In this document: one piece after another, positions 26,029 through 35,904 of the stretch | Numbering within the stretch: the stretch's first letter is position 1 | How the letters are laid out: each line of letters begins with the position of its first letter | Assembly (NCBI RefSeq): GCF_033110285.1 | Contig: NZ_CP136995.1 | Coordinates: forward strand, 1,054,001 to 1,118,000 | DNA length: 64,000 bases | Direction of reading: 5' to 3' | DNA from: Ottowia sp. SB7-C50 | GTDB taxonomy: Bacteria; Pseudomonadota; Gammaproteobacteria; Burkholderiales; Burkholderiaceae_C | Notes under the pieces: model-generated | The model's database searches: none | Told to the model about the DNA's origin: nothing | Seen by the model: the letters and a program-made list of their open reading frames with translations, nothing else | Translations under genes and position numbers: made by a program

Positions 26029-26116
26029 TGGCGGAAGAGGTGAGATTCGAACTCACGGACCCTTGCGGGTCGCCGGTTTTCAAGACCGGTGCAATCGACC
26101 ACTCTGCCACTCTTCC
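26029..26116 (-). tRNA. tRNA-Ser, anticodon TGA
   Basis: 88 bases with encoded CCA, read on the minus strand. The acceptor stem is GGAAGAG/CTCTTCC. The anticodon stem-loop CCGGTCTTGAAAACCGG carries TGA and reads UCA and other UCN codons. The long variable arm CGACCCGCAAGGGTC marks it as serine. It faces the tRNA-Ser(GCT) gene across a shared terminator. Confidence 0.96.
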
Positions 26117-26169
26117 TGGGTCGGTGCGGACGATTTTATCGTCACACGCGCGCCGCTGTTCAAAAAGAA

Positions 26170-26187
26170 ACCCGCTCGAAGGCGGGT
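26170..26187 (-). terminator. Terminator of the rpmB-rpmG operon
   Basis: On the minus strand ACCCGCCTTCGAGCGGGT forms a 7-pair stem with a TTCG-containing loop and is followed by TTCTTTTTG. It lies 23 bases after the rpmG stop. Confidence 0.85.
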
Positions 26188-26209
26188 TGTAATTGCGGTC
26201 AGCGCCGAA

Positions 26210-26380
26210 TCACTTCAGCTTGACTTCCTTGTACTCGACATGCTTGCGAGCCTTGGGGTCGAACTTCATGATCGACATCTTTTCGGGCATGGTCTTCTTG
26301 TTCTTGCTGGTGGTGTAGAAGTGACCGGTGCCGGCCGTGGATTCCAGCTTGATTTTTTCGCGTCCGCCTTTGGTGGCCAT
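26210..26380 (-). CDS. rpmG: 50S ribosomal protein L33
   Basis: A 56-residue ribosomal protein, too short for many gene finders. It opens [20 protein letters not shown] and ends [10 protein letters not shown]. The tetra-cysteine zinc motif found in some L33 paralogues is absent, so this is the zinc-independent form. It lies 25 bases after rpmB and should be transcribed with it; a terminator follows. Confidence 0.95.
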   Translation of the reverse strand: MATKGGREKIKLESTAGTGHFYTTSKNKKTMPEKMSIMKFDPKARKHVEYKEVKLK

Positions 26381-26405
26381 GATGTTGCTCCTTTAGCGTG
26401 TGGGT

Positions 26406-26639
26406 TCAGGCTTGGCCGCGGGCACGCATGTCGGCGAGCACGGCGTCGATGCCATTTTTGTCGATCAGGCGCAGCGCGGCGCTGGAAACACGCAGGCGCA
26501 CCCAGCGGTTTTCGCTCTCGACCCAGAAACGGCGGTATTGCAGGTTCGGCAGGAACCGGCGCTTGGTTTTGTTGTTGGCGTGGGAAACATTGTTGCCCAC
26601 CATCGGGCCTTTGCCCGTGACTTCGCACACGCGTGCCAT
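26406..26639 (-). CDS. rpmB: 50S ribosomal protein L28
   Basis: A 77-residue ribosomal protein, full length. Conserved parts: [20 protein letters not shown] and [17 protein letters not shown]. The zinc-type CxxC pair is absent. It heads the rpmB-rpmG operon, with a good promoter about 140 bases upstream at 26776-26803. Confidence 0.96.
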   Translation of the reverse strand: MARVCEVTGKGPMVGNNVSHANNKTKRRFLPNLQYRRFWVESENRWVRLRVSSAALRLIDKNGIDAVLADMRARGQA

Positions 26640-26775
26640 GTTGGATGACTCCAGTCGTACAGCCTTGGCTGGCGCCGTTCAAAGATAAACGACTCGCCTT
26701 CGGCCTCACCTCGCCAAGAAAGGGGTGGCGGTAGCCCCATCCAATGCAGCATGGCCGCAATCGGAAAAGCCTTCA

Positions 26776-26803
26776 ATTATAACGTGACGGCGCAGCTTGT
26801 CCA
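26776..26803 (-). promoter_or_regulatory. Promoter of rpmB-rpmG
   Basis: On the minus strand TGGACA (-35, complement of 26798-26803) and TATAAT (-10, complement of 26776-26781) are 16 bases apart, close to the sigma-70 consensus. This predicts a 5' leader of about 130 bases. Confidence 0.75.
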
Positions 26804-26820
26804 CAGCCGCATCCCCTCAG

Positions 26821-27971
<1,151 letters not shown>

Positions 27972-28013
27972 CTAAGAAGTCGACTGTCGGCATCACGACC
28001 GGGGTGTATTTCC

Positions 28014-28688
28014 ATGACCATGCTGTCGAGTCTCGACCTGATCCGCCGCGTTCCGCTGTTTTCGATGTTGACCGACGCGCAGGCACTGGCGGTGTCGGAC
28101 GCCGTGGTCAAGCGGCGGTTCAAGCGCGGCGAAGTCATTGTTGAGCAGGGCAAGAAGTCGAACGCGCTGTTCATTCTGCTGAACGGCCGGGCCCGCGTGC
28201 TGACGGCCGACAGCCGCGGCCGCGAGGTGATTCTGGCGGCGCTGCAGCCGGGCGACCATATCGGCGAGATGAGCCTGATCGACAACGAGCCGCATTCGGC
28301 CACCGTACGGGCCGATGTGCAGACCGACGTGCTGATGCTCGGCCGCATGGAATTTGCGCGCTGCCTGCCTGAGAACACCTCCATGGCCTACGCCATCATG
28401 CGTGGGCTGGTGCAGCGCCTGCGCCATGCCGACCGCAAGATCGAGTCGCTGGCACTGATGGACGTGTACGGCCGCGTGGCGCGCGCGCTGCTGGAGTTCA
28501 CCGCCGAAGGCCCGCATGGCGAGCTGCTGATCCGCGAGAAGATTTCGCGCCAGGACATCGCCAAGATGGTGGGCGCCTCGCGCGAGATGGTCAGCCGCGT
28601 CATGAAGGACCTGGAAGAGCGCGGCTTTATCCAGACGCAGGACAACGGCACCATCCTGGTCAAGGAGCGGCTGATCGCGCTGAGCTGA
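28014..28688 (+). CDS. Crp/Fnr family transcriptional regulator
   Basis: A 224-residue regulator: cyclic-nucleotide-binding beta-barrel (about 15-120, with GDHIGEMSLIDNEPHSATV resembling the phosphate-binding cassette) and a C-terminal helix-turn-helix (ISRQDIAKMVGASREMVSRV, about 175-194). There is no N-terminal cysteine cluster, so it is not an oxygen-sensing FNR. The cassette keeps the Gly-Glu pair but has N-E-P in place of the usual R-S/T-A, so cAMP binding is doubtful. The target genes are unknown; the regulator sits between trxB and ftsK. Confidence 0.85.
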   Translation: MTMLSSLDLIRRVPLFSMLTDAQALAVSDAVVKRRFKRGEVIVEQGKKSNALFILLNGRARVLTADSRGREVILAALQPGDHIGEMSLIDNEPHSATVRADVQTDVLMLGRMEFARCLPENTSMAYAIMRGLVQRLRHADRKIESLALMDVYGRVARALLEFTAEGPHGELLIREKISRQDIAKMVGASREMVSRVMKDLEERGFIQTQDNGTILVKERLIALS

Positions 28689-28784
28689 CGCGGCGCGGTG
28701 GCTTGCCGCGCGGCACAAAGACGGTGCGTCATGTCGTCGTGGCGAGTCCGCATGCGGTAAGCTCGCGGCGCTGTCTTTTTGTCC

Positions 28785-31127
28785 ATGGCTTACCCCCTCA
28801 ATACCTTCAATGACGCCCCCGCGGCGCCGGCCCCGCGCACGGGCCCGGGCAGGGTCACGCAAGAACTACTGCTGATCCTCGGCCTGGCGGCCCTCATCTT
28901 CGTGGTGATGGCGCTGGCCAGCTATTCGCCGCAGGACGCGGCCTGGTCCACCTCGGGCGCCGGTGGCGCGCCGCGCAACTGGGCCGGCAAGCTGGGGGCC
29001 TGGCTGGCCGATGTGTCGTATGTGCTGCTGGGTTTTTCTGCCTGGTGGTGCGTGGCCGTGGCCGCGCGCGCCTGGCTGGGCAGCGTGCGCCGCTGGCTCG
29101 ACGGCGGCGCGACGGCCGCAACTGAAGGGGCAGGGCGCCCATGGTGGATGCGCCTGGCCGCCACGCGCTGGGCGTTCTGGCTGGGCCTGGCCCTGGTGCT
29201 GGCCGCCAGCACCGGGCTGGAATGGTCGCGCCTTTATCGCTGGGACGATGCCCTGCCCGGCACGGCCGGCGGCATCCTGGGCTACCTGGGCGGCCCGCTG
29301 GCGGTGAAATGGCTGGGCTTTACCGGCTCGGCGCTGTTCGGCATCGCGGTGCTGGTGTTCGGCGTGGCGCTGGTCTTTCGCTTTTCGTGGAGCAAACTGG
29401 CCGAGCGCATTGGCGCCGGCCTGTACGCACTGATCGAATCGCGCCGCGAGCGCCGCGAGATGGCGCAAGACCTGGCGCTGGGCAAGCAGGCCGCGCGCGA
29501 ACGCGAAGAGGTGGTGCACCACGAGCGTGAGGTCGTTGAAGACCAGCACCCGACACCGGTGCTGATCGAGCCGGCCGTGGTCAGCGTGCCCAAGAGCGAG
29601 CGCGTGGCCAAGGAAAAGCAGAAGCCGCTGTTTGCCGAACTGCCCGACAGCAAGCTGCCGCAGGTCGACCTGCTGGATGGCGCGCCGGCGCACCAGGACT
29701 CGGTGGCGCCCGAGACGCTGGACATGACCAGCCGCCTGATCGAGAAGAAGTTGAAGGATTTCGGCGTCGAGGTGCGGGTGGTGGCCGCGGCGCCCGGCCC
29801 CGTCATCACGCGCTACGAGATCGAGCCGGCCACGGGCGTGAAGGGCTCGCAGGTGGTCAACCTGGCGAAGGACCTGGCGCGTTCGCTCAGCCTGGTGTCG
29901 ATCCGCGTCATCGAAACCATTCCCGGCAAGAACTTCATGGCGCTGGAATTGCCCAACGCCAAGCGGCAGGCCATCAAGCTGTCCGAGATCCTGGGCTCGC
30001 AGGTCTATCACGATGCGCGGTCGCTGCTGACGGTGGGGCTGGGCAAGGACATCATCGGCAAGCCCGTGGTGGCCGACCTGGCCAAGATGCCCCACGTGAT
30101 GGTGGCCGGCACCACCGGCTCGGGCAAGTCGGTCGGCATCAACGCCATGATCCTGTCGTTGCTGTACAAGGCCGAGCCGAAGGACGTGCGTCTGCTGATG
30201 ATCGACCCCAAGATGCTGGAGATGTCGGTCTACGAAGGTATTCCGCATCTGCTGGCGCCCGTGGTCACCGACATGAAGCAGGCCGCCAACGGCCTGAACT
30301 GGTGCGTGGCCGAGATGGAGCGGCGCTACAAGTTGATGAGCAAGGCGGGCGTGCGCAACCTGGCCGGCTTCAACCAGAAGATCGACGAAGCCAAGGCGCG
30401 CGGCGAATTCATCTACAACCCCTTCAGCCTGACGCCCGAAGACCCCGAGCCGCTCGACCGCCTGCCCTACATCGTGGTGGTGATCGACGAGCTGGCCGAC
30501 CTGATGATGGTGGTCGGCAAGAAGATCGAGGAACTCATCGCCCGCCTGGCGCAGAAGGCGCGCGCCGCCGGCATCCACCTGATCCTGGCCACGCAGCGGC
30601 CCAGCGTGGACGTGATCACGGGCCTGATCAAGGCCAACATCCCGACACGCATTTCGTTCCAGGTCAGCAGCAAGATCGACTCGCGCACCATCCTCGACCA
30701 GATGGGCGCCGAGGCGCTGCTGGGCATGGGCGACATGCTGTACATGCCCAGCGGCACCGGCTTTCCGCAGCGGGTGCACGGCGCCTTTGTCAGCGACGAA
30801 GAGGTGCACCGCGTGGTCGAATACCTCAAGGCCCAGGGCGAGCCCAACTACATCGAAGGGGTGCTCGAAGGCGGCACGGTGGAGGGTGAAGAGGGCGGTT
30901 TCGGCGACGGCGCCGACGGCGGCGGCGAGAAAGACGCGCTGTACGACCAGGCCGTCGAGGTGGTGCTGAAGCACCGCAAGGCCAGTATCTCGCTGGTGCA
31001 GCGCCACCTGAAGATCGGCTACAACCGCGCCGCGCGGCTGGTCGAGGACATGGAAAAGGCCGGTCTGGTCAGCGCCATGAGCTCCAGCGGCCAGCGCGAC
31101 ATCCTGGTGCCCGCGCGCGCCGAGTGA
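28785..31127 (+). CDS. ftsK: DNA translocase FtsK/SpoIIIE
   Basis: A 780-residue septum-bound motor that pumps chromosome ends and activates XerCD at dif. N-terminal region: four membrane segments (about 25-200). Short linker of about 100 residues, much shorter than in E. coli FtsK. Motor: Walker A GTTGSGKS (442-449), Walker [28 protein letters not shown]. The C-terminal gamma winged helix ([20 protein letters not shown]) reads KOPS sites. The ATG at 28785 is chosen; a TTG six bases earlier is less likely. lolA follows 86 bases downstream. Confidence 0.95.
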   Translation: MAYPLNTFNDAPAAPAPRTGPGRVTQELLLILGLAALIFVVMALASYSPQDAAWSTSGAGGAPRNWAGKLGAWLADVSYVLLGFSAWWCVAVAARAWLGSVRRWLDGGATAATEGAGRPWWMRLAATRWAFWLGLALVLAASTGLEWSRLYRWDDALPGTAGGILGYLGGPLAVKWLGFTGSALFGIAVLVFGVALVFRFSWSKLAERIGAGLYALIESRRERREMAQDLALGKQAAREREEVVHHEREVVEDQHPTPVLIEPAVVSVPKSERVAKEKQKPLFAELPDSKLPQVDLLDGAPAHQDSVAPETLDMTSRLIEKKLKDFGVEVRVVAAAPGPVITRYEIEPATGVKGSQVVNLAKDLARSLSLVSIRVIETIPGKNFMALELPNAKRQAIKLSEILGSQVYHDARSLLTVGLGKDIIGKPVVADLAKMPHVMVAGTTGSGKSVGINAMILSLLYKAEPKDVRLLMIDPKMLEMSVYEGIPHLLAPVVTDMKQAANGLNWCVAEMERRYKLMSKAGVRNLAGFNQKIDEAKARGEFIYNPFSLTPEDPEPLDRLPYIVVVIDELADLMMVVGKKIEELIARLAQKARAAGIHLILATQRPSVDVITGLIKANIPTRISFQVSSKIDSRTILDQMGAEALLGMGDMLYMPSGTGFPQRVHGAFVSDEEVHRVVEYLKAQGEPNYIEGVLEGGTVEGEEGGFGDGADGGGEKDALYDQAVEVVLKHRKASISLVQRHLKIGYNRAARLVEDMEKAGLVSAMSSSGQRDILVPARAE

Positions 31128-31213
31128 GCGGGCGCGCCCGCCTGTAGGCCGGCGCCGCGTCTTTGCCTTTCTTGACGCGAGCGATGCGAACCCCGGGCCA
31201 AAATCCCGGTCTT

Positions 31214-31900
31214 ATGCACATGAGCAAGCATTTCAACCGATTCATCCGCCTGCGCAGCCTGGGCGCTGCCGCTTCTTTTTTGATAGCTGCCTGCGCTCTC
31301 CCCGCCTGGGCGGGAGGCCTGGATTCGCTGGAACAGTTCGTCAAGGGCACGCGCTCGGGCAAGGCCGCGTTCACGCAGGTGGTGACCGCGCCGGCCAAGG
31401 ACGGGCAGGCCGCGCGCAGCAAGACGCAGAGCGGCACTTTTGAATTCCAGCGCCCGGGCAAATTCCGCTTTGCGTACAGCAAGCCGTTCGAGCAGACCAT
31501 CGTCGCCGACGGCCGCACGCTGTGGCTGCACGACGTTGACCTGAACCAGGTGACGGCACGCCAGCAGGAGCAGGTGCTGGGCTCGACCCCGGCCGCCATC
31601 GTCGCCGCCGCGCCCGACTTGAAGGCGCTGGAAAAGGATTTCACCCTGACCGAAGAGCCGGACGCAGCCGGGCAGCAGTGGGTCAAGGCGGTGCCCAAGT
31701 CGCGCGACGGCCAGTTGCAGGCCATCCGCATCGGCTTCAAGCCCGGCGCCAAAGGTGCTGAACTGGGCACGCTGGAGATTCTGGACAGCTTCGGCCAGCG
31801 CTCGGTGCTGACGTTCAGCCAGTTCGAAGTCAACGCCGCCGTGCCGGCCAGCCACTTCCAGTTCACGCCACCCAAAGGGGCGGATGTGTTGCGCAACTGA
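31214..31900 (+). CDS. lolA: Outer-membrane lipoprotein carrier protein LolA
   Basis: A 228-residue periplasmic chaperone that carries lipoproteins from LolCDE to LolB. It has a signal peptide (about 1-30; core AAASFLIAACALPAWA), then GLDSLEQFVKGTRSGKAAF, SGTFEFQRPGKFRF and DGRTLWLHDVDLNQVT, all typical of LolA. The start is taken at 31214 (MHMSKHF); an ATG at 31220 is nearly equivalent. Part of the signal peptide is encoded by a family A repeat. The Cys in the signal core is not followed by a lipobox pattern. The place after ftsK is conserved. Confidence 0.92.
   Translation: MHMSKHFNRFIRLRSLGAAASFLIAACALPAWAGGLDSLEQFVKGTRSGKAAFTQVVTAPAKDGQAARSKTQSGTFEFQRPGKFRFAYSKPFEQTIVADGRTLWLHDVDLNQVTARQQEQVLGSTPAAIVAAAPDLKALEKDFTLTEEPDAAGQQWVKAVPKSRDGQLQAIRIGFKPGAKGAELGTLEILDSFGQRSVLTFSQFEVNAAVPASHFQFTPPKGADVLRN
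31269..31302. repeat. Family A repeat inside the lolA signal peptide
   Basis: CCGCTTCTTTTTTGATAGCT and GCCTGCGCTC. It encodes the hydrophobic core residues ASFLIAACAL and matches the copy at 11707-11750 over TTCTTTTTTGATAGC. Confidence 0.7.
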
Positions 31901-32003
31901 GGCTTGGACATGAAAAGCGGCCGCAGCGCTTGCCCCATCGTCGCATGCCGCTATCGATAGCGTAGCATCGATGGGTGCCAGCGGCGCGCCCGCTCCGCGT
32001 TCA

Positions 32004-32016
32004 TAGAATGCCGCCA
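32004..32016 (+). promoter_or_regulatory. -10-like box immediately before the rarA ATG
   Basis: TAGAAT at 32004-32009 ends six bases before the ATG (TAGAATGCCGCCATG). If it is the -10 element, transcription would begin at the start codon. No Shine-Dalgarno sequence is visible. Confidence 0.45.
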
Positions 32017-33347
32017 TGGCGCCACGTACCGCTCCTTCTGCCCGCCACGCGCCGCTGCATGTGCCGCTGGCCGAGCGGCTGCGGCCGCACACCCTGGGTG
32101 ATGTGGTGGGCCAGCAGCACCTGCTGGGCGAGGGCATGCCGCTGCGCATCGCGTTTGAATCGGGGCAGCCGCACAGCTGCATCCTGTGGGGGCCGCCGGG
32201 CACGGGCAAGACCACCATCGCGCGGCTGATGGCCGACGCGTTCGACGCGCAGTTCATTCCCATCAGCGCCGTGCTGGGCGGCGTCAAGGACATCCGCGAA
32301 GCGGTCGAGCTGGCCGAGAAGGCACGCGATGGCCTGACGCCGCAGCCCACCATCGTGTTTGTCGACGAGGTGCACCGCTTCAACAAGAGCCAGCAGGATG
32401 CGTTTCTGCCGCACGTCGAAAGCGGGCTGTTCACCTTCATCGGCGCGACCACCGAGAACCCGTCGTTCGAGGTCAATTCGGCCCTGCTGTCGCGCGCGGC
32501 GGTGTACGTGCTGCAGTCGCTCGGCGATGAAGACCTGCGGCAGATTCTGGCCCGTGCGCAGGCGGAGAGCGCGTCGATAGCTATCGAAAACGAAGCGTCC
32601 GAGCGGCTGATCGCCTACGCCGACGGCGATGCGCGGCGGCTGCTGAACACGCTGGAAACGCTGTTCGTGTCGGCGCGGGCGGAAAAAATCGACACCATCA
32701 CCGACGCCTGGCTGCTGAAGGTGCTGGGTGAGCGCCTGCGCCGCTACGACAAGGGCGGCGAGCAGTTCTACGACACCATCAGCGCGTTGCACAAGTCCGT
32801 GCGCGGCAGCGACCCGGACGCCGCGCTGTACTGGTTTGCGCGCATGCTCGACGGCGGCGCCGACCCGCGCTATCTGGCGCGCCGCATGATCCGCATGGCC
32901 AGTGAGGACATCGGCCTGGCCGACCCGCGCGCGCTGCGCCTGGCGCTGGACGCCGCCGACGTCTACGAACGTCTGGGCAGCCCCGAGGGCGAACTGGCGC
33001 TGGCCGAATGCGTGGTTTACCTGGCCGTGGCGCCCAAGAGCAACGCCGTCTACAAGGCCTTTGGCGCCGCCCGCGCGTTCGTCAAGCAGGACACCACGCG
33101 CCCGGTGCCGCTGCACCTGCGCAATGCACCGACGAAGCTGATGAAGCAGCTCGACTACGGCAAGGGCTACCGCTACGCCCACGACGAAGACGGCGCCTTC
33201 GCGGCGGGCGAGCGCTACCTGCCCGACGGCATGCCCGAGCAGCGCTTCTACCAGCCCGTGCCGCGCGGGCTGGAGATCCGCATTGGCGAAAAGCTGGCCG
33301 AGTTGCGGCAGCGCAACGTCCGGGCCAGCGGCGACGGCGACCAGTAG
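32016..33347 (+). CDS. rarA: Replication-associated recombination protein A (RarA/MgsA ATPase)
   Basis: A 443-residue AAA+ ATPase related to clamp-loader and RuvB proteins; it acts at stalled forks. Walker A GPPGTGKTT (59-67), Walker B IVFVDEVHRFNKSQQD, sensor region GATTENPSFEV, and the C-terminal tetramerisation domain with GGADPRYLARRMIRMASEDI and LDYGKGYRYAHDE. Residues about 187-196 (SASIAIENEA) coincide with a short family A-like segment. It lies directly after lolA. Confidence 0.94.
   Translation: MAPRTAPSARHAPLHVPLAERLRPHTLGDVVGQQHLLGEGMPLRIAFESGQPHSCILWGPPGTGKTTIARLMADAFDAQFIPISAVLGGVKDIREAVELAEKARDGLTPQPTIVFVDEVHRFNKSQQDAFLPHVESGLFTFIGATTENPSFEVNSALLSRAAVYVLQSLGDEDLRQILARAQAESASIAIENEASERLIAYADGDARRLLNTLETLFVSARAEKIDTITDAWLLKVLGERLRRYDKGGEQFYDTISALHKSVRGSDPDAALYWFARMLDGGADPRYLARRMIRMASEDIGLADPRALRLALDAADVYERLGSPEGELALAECVVYLAVAPKSNAVYKAFGAARAFVKQDTTRPVPLHLRNAPTKLMKQLDYGKGYRYAHDEDGAFAAGERYLPDGMPEQRFYQPVPRGLEIRIGEKLAELRQRNVRASGDGDQ
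32573..32604. repeat. Short family A-like segment inside rarA
   Basis: CGATAGCTATCGAAAACGAA followed by GCGTCCGAGCGG. It is in frame and encodes SIAIENEASE. Similarity is limited, so this is a weak member. Confidence 0.4.
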
Positions 33348-33472
33348 CGTCCATTGATCCCAGTGACCGGGTGACGACAGGCGCTCCATACGGCCTTGCG
33401 CCCTTTTCGGGCATGGACACCCCAAGGGAAAACCCCGGTGCAACAGTTTCAGGGCGCCCGCCCGCGCGCCGC

Positions 33473-33478
33473 TAGAAT
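33473..33478 (+). promoter_or_regulatory. Possible -10 box in the rarA-livH gap
   Basis: TAGAAT in GCCGCTAGAATTTCGCCC. It lies upstream of the hairpin at 33489-33521, so a transcript from it would meet that terminator or attenuator before livH. Confidence 0.3.
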
Positions 33479-33488
33479 TTCGCCCACC

Positions 33489-33521
33489 AAACCCGCTCCA
33501 GACCACCTGGCGGGTTTTTTG
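33489..33521 (+). terminator. Terminator or attenuator upstream of the liv operon
   Basis: AAACCCGC and GCGGGTTT form an 8-pair stem with a 13-base loop, followed by TTT. It lies 142 bases after rarA and about 95 bases before livH. It may end rarA transcription or attenuate liv. Confidence 0.7.
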
Positions 33522-33616
33522 CTAGGTGGCTGAACAGCGCCCAAAAGACGCTGCACAGGGTTCACCATAAACAAAGCCGCCCGTCGACCACGGACCCCGG
33601 CAGAGGAGAGTCTTGA

Positions 33617-34546
33617 ATGGAAGTTTTGCTTCAGCAGATCATCAACGGTCTGGTGCTGGGCAGCATGTATGCCTTGATCGCCCTGGGCTACACCATGGTG
33701 TACGGCATCATCCAGTTGATCAACTTCGCGCACGGCGAAGTGCTCATGGTCGGGGCGCTCACCGCCTGGTCCATCATTGGGCTGATGCAGTCCAGCATGC
33801 CGGGCACGCCGGGCTGGATCATCCTGATCATTGCCATGCTGATCGCCTGCGTGGTGGCGGCCACGCTCAACTTCGTGATCGAAAAGGTGGCCTACAAGCC
33901 GCTGCGCAACAGCCCGCGCCTGGCGCCGCTGATCACCGCCATCGGCATGTCGATCCTGCTGCAGACGCTGGCCATGATCATCTGGAAGCCGAACTACAAG
34001 CCCTTCCCGACGCTGCTGCCCTCGCAGCCCTTCAATCTGGGCGGCGCCTTCATCACCTGGACGCAGATCATGATCCTGAGCGTGACGGCCGTGTCCCTCG
34101 CCGTGCTGATGTGGCTGGTGCACTACACGCGCATCGGCCGTGCCATGCGCGCCACGGCCGAGAACCCGCGCGTGGCCGGCCTGATGGGCGTCAAGCCCGA
34201 CATGGTGATTTCGGCCACCTTCATCATTGGCGCCATCCTGGCGGCCATCGCCGGCGTCATGTACGCCAGCAACTACGGCACGGCGCAGCACACCATGGGC
34301 TTCCTGCCGGGGCTGAAGGCCTTCACGGCGGCGGTGTTCGGCGGCATCGGCAACCTGGGCGGCGCGGTGCTGGGCGGCGTGCTGCTGGGGTTGATCGAGG
34401 CCATCGGCTCAGGCTACATCGGTACCTTGACGGGCGGCCTGCTGGGCAGCCATTACACCGACATCTTCGCTTTCATCGTGCTGATCATTGTGCTGACGCT
34501 GCGTCCCTCCGGCTTGCTGGGTGAACGCGTCGCGGATAGAGCATGA
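33617..34546 (+). CDS. livH: Branched-chain amino acid ABC transporter permease LivH
   Basis: A 309-residue inner-membrane permease with about eight helices. Family motifs: NGLVLGSMYALIALGYTMVY at the N-terminus, INFAHGEVLMVGA, and FGGIGNLGGAVLGGVLLG near 236-253. With LivM it forms the channel of the Leu/Ile/Val (or related amide/urea) importer. It is the first gene of livHMGFK; AGAGGAGAG lies upstream of the start. Its stop codon is followed directly by a family B repeat, which separates it from livM although the genes must work together. Confidence 0.93.
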   Translation: MEVLLQQIINGLVLGSMYALIALGYTMVYGIIQLINFAHGEVLMVGALTAWSIIGLMQSSMPGTPGWIILIIAMLIACVVAATLNFVIEKVAYKPLRNSPRLAPLITAIGMSILLQTLAMIIWKPNYKPFPTLLPSQPFNLGGAFITWTQIMILSVTAVSLAVLMWLVHYTRIGRAMRATAENPRVAGLMGVKPDMVISATFIIGAILAAIAGVMYASNYGTAQHTMGFLPGLKAFTAAVFGGIGNLGGAVLGGVLLGLIEAIGSGYIGTLTGGLLGSHYTDIFAFIVLIIVLTLRPSGLLGERVADRA

Positions 34547-34659
34547 CCCCCCCTGAGTCGCTTCGCGCCTTCCCCCCCTTTGCTGCGCAGGGGGGACAAC
34601 GCCAGTGGCCGGTGCAAGCCCGTCCACGGCGTTCGCTGGCATGGCCTGCTCCGCGGCCA
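34547..34659 (+). repeat. Family B repeat at the livH stop codon
   Basis: The stop TGA is followed without a gap by CCCCCCCTGAGTCGCTTCGC, TTCCCCCC...GGGGGGACAACGCC, GTCCACGGCGTT and the closing hairpin ATGGCCTGCTCCGCGGCCAT. This is the fullest copy. It lies inside an operon, so if it acts as a terminator it would lower expression of livMGF relative to livH. Confidence 0.85.
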
Positions 34660-34696
34660 TTCGCGCGCCGGGCGCGCAAGTCTGATGGAAACCGAT

Positions 34697-35884
34697 ATGA
34701 CGCAAAAAAACAAGATCATCGCCTTCGTCCTGTGCGGCATCGGCCTGCTGGTGCTGCCGCTGGTGCTGCAGCAGTTCGGCAATGCCTGGGTGCGCATCGC
34801 CGACATCGCGCTGTTGTACGTGATGCTGTCGCTGGGCCTGAACATCGTGGTCGGCTACGCCGGCCTGCTGGACCTGGGCTACGTCGCGTTCTTCGCCGTC
34901 GGCGCCTACCTGTACGGGCTGCTGGCCTCGCCGCACCTGACCGATACCTTTCCCGCCATCGCGGCGATGTTCCCCAACGGCTTTCACACCTCGCTGTGGC
35001 TGGTGATCCCGCTGGCGCTGGCGCTGGCCACCGTCACTGGCGTGCTGCTGGGCATTCCGGTGCTGAAGCTGCGGGGCGACTACCTGGCCATCGTGACGCT
35101 GGGCTTCGGTGAGATCATCCGCATCTTCATGAACAACCTGGACCACCCGTACAACATCACCAACGGGCCTAAGGGCATCAACCAGATCGATTCGGTGAAG
35201 TTTTTGGGGCTGGATCTGGGCCGGCCGCTGACGATTGGCGGCATCGAACTGGCCTCCGTCACGCTGTACTACTACCTGTTCCTGGCGCTGGTGATCGTCA
35301 CGGTCATCATCTGCCAGCGCCTGCAGGATTCGCGCATCGGCCGCGCCTGGATGGCGATCCGCGAAGACGAAATCGCCGCCAAGGCCATGGGCATCAACAC
35401 CCGCAACATGAAGCTGCTGGCCTTCGGCATGGGCGCTTCGTTCGGTGGCGTGTCGGGTTCCATGTTTGCCGCCTTCCAGGGCTTCGTGTCGCCCGAGTCG
35501 TTCAGCCTGATGGAGTCGGTGATGATCGTCGCGATGGTGGTGCTGGGCGGCATCGGTCACCTGCCGGGCGTCATTCTGGGCGCGGTGCTGCTGGCCGCGC
35601 TGCCCGAGGTGCTGCGCTACGTGGCGGGCCCGCTGCAGTCCATGACCGACGGCCGGCTCGACTCGGCCATCTTGCGCCAGCTGCTGATCGCGCTGGCCAT
35701 GATCATCGTCATGCTGCTGCGTCCGCGCGGCCTGTGGCCGTCGCCCGAGCATGGCAAGGCTCGCCCGCTGGGCACCGGCAAGGTCATGCCCACGTCGGCG
35801 CAGCAGAACCCGCCGGGCGTCGACTTTCCCGGTGATGCCGTTCCCGGCAACACCGAGAACCGGCAATACCCCATCAACCCCTGA
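34697..35884 (+). CDS. livM: Branched-chain amino acid ABC transporter permease LivM
   Basis: A 395-residue permease with about ten helices. Family motifs: LNIVVGYAGLLDLGYVAFFAVGAY in the first third (GLLDLGY core), LRGDYLAIVTLGFGEIIRI, TNGPKGI and VVLGGIGHLPGVILGA. The start is uncertain: ATG at 34697 has GGAAA just upstream; ATG at 34685 adds four residues. The C-terminal tail of about 50 residues is rich in Pro and Gly and probably disordered. It lies between livH and livG, with a family B repeat before it. Confidence 0.92.
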   Translation: MTQKNKIIAFVLCGIGLLVLPLVLQQFGNAWVRIADIALLYVMLSLGLNIVVGYAGLLDLGYVAFFAVGAYLYGLLASPHLTDTFPAIAAMFPNGFHTSLWLVIPLALALATVTGVLLGIPVLKLRGDYLAIVTLGFGEIIRIFMNNLDHPYNITNGPKGINQIDSVKFLGLDLGRPLTIGGIELASVTLYYYLFLALVIVTVIICQRLQDSRIGRAWMAIREDEIAAKAMGINTRNMKLLAFGMGASFGGVSGSMFAAFQGFVSPESFSLMESVMIVAMVVLGGIGHLPGVILGAVLLAALPEVLRYVAGPLQSMTDGRLDSAILRQLLIALAMIIVMLLRPRGLWPSPEHGKARPLGTGKVMPTSAQQNPPGVDFPGDAVPGNTENRQYPINP

Positions 35885-35904
35885 GCACGGCGGAGCACCA
35901 GAGC

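Noticed and set aside
28866..31007. Minus-strand open frame of 713 codons opposite ftsK
   Set aside because: Shadow; FtsK motifs on the plus strand are unambiguous.
31951..31976. GCTATCGATAGCG palindrome before rarA as another family A copy
   Set aside because: It lacks the GCGC arms; too short to separate from chance.
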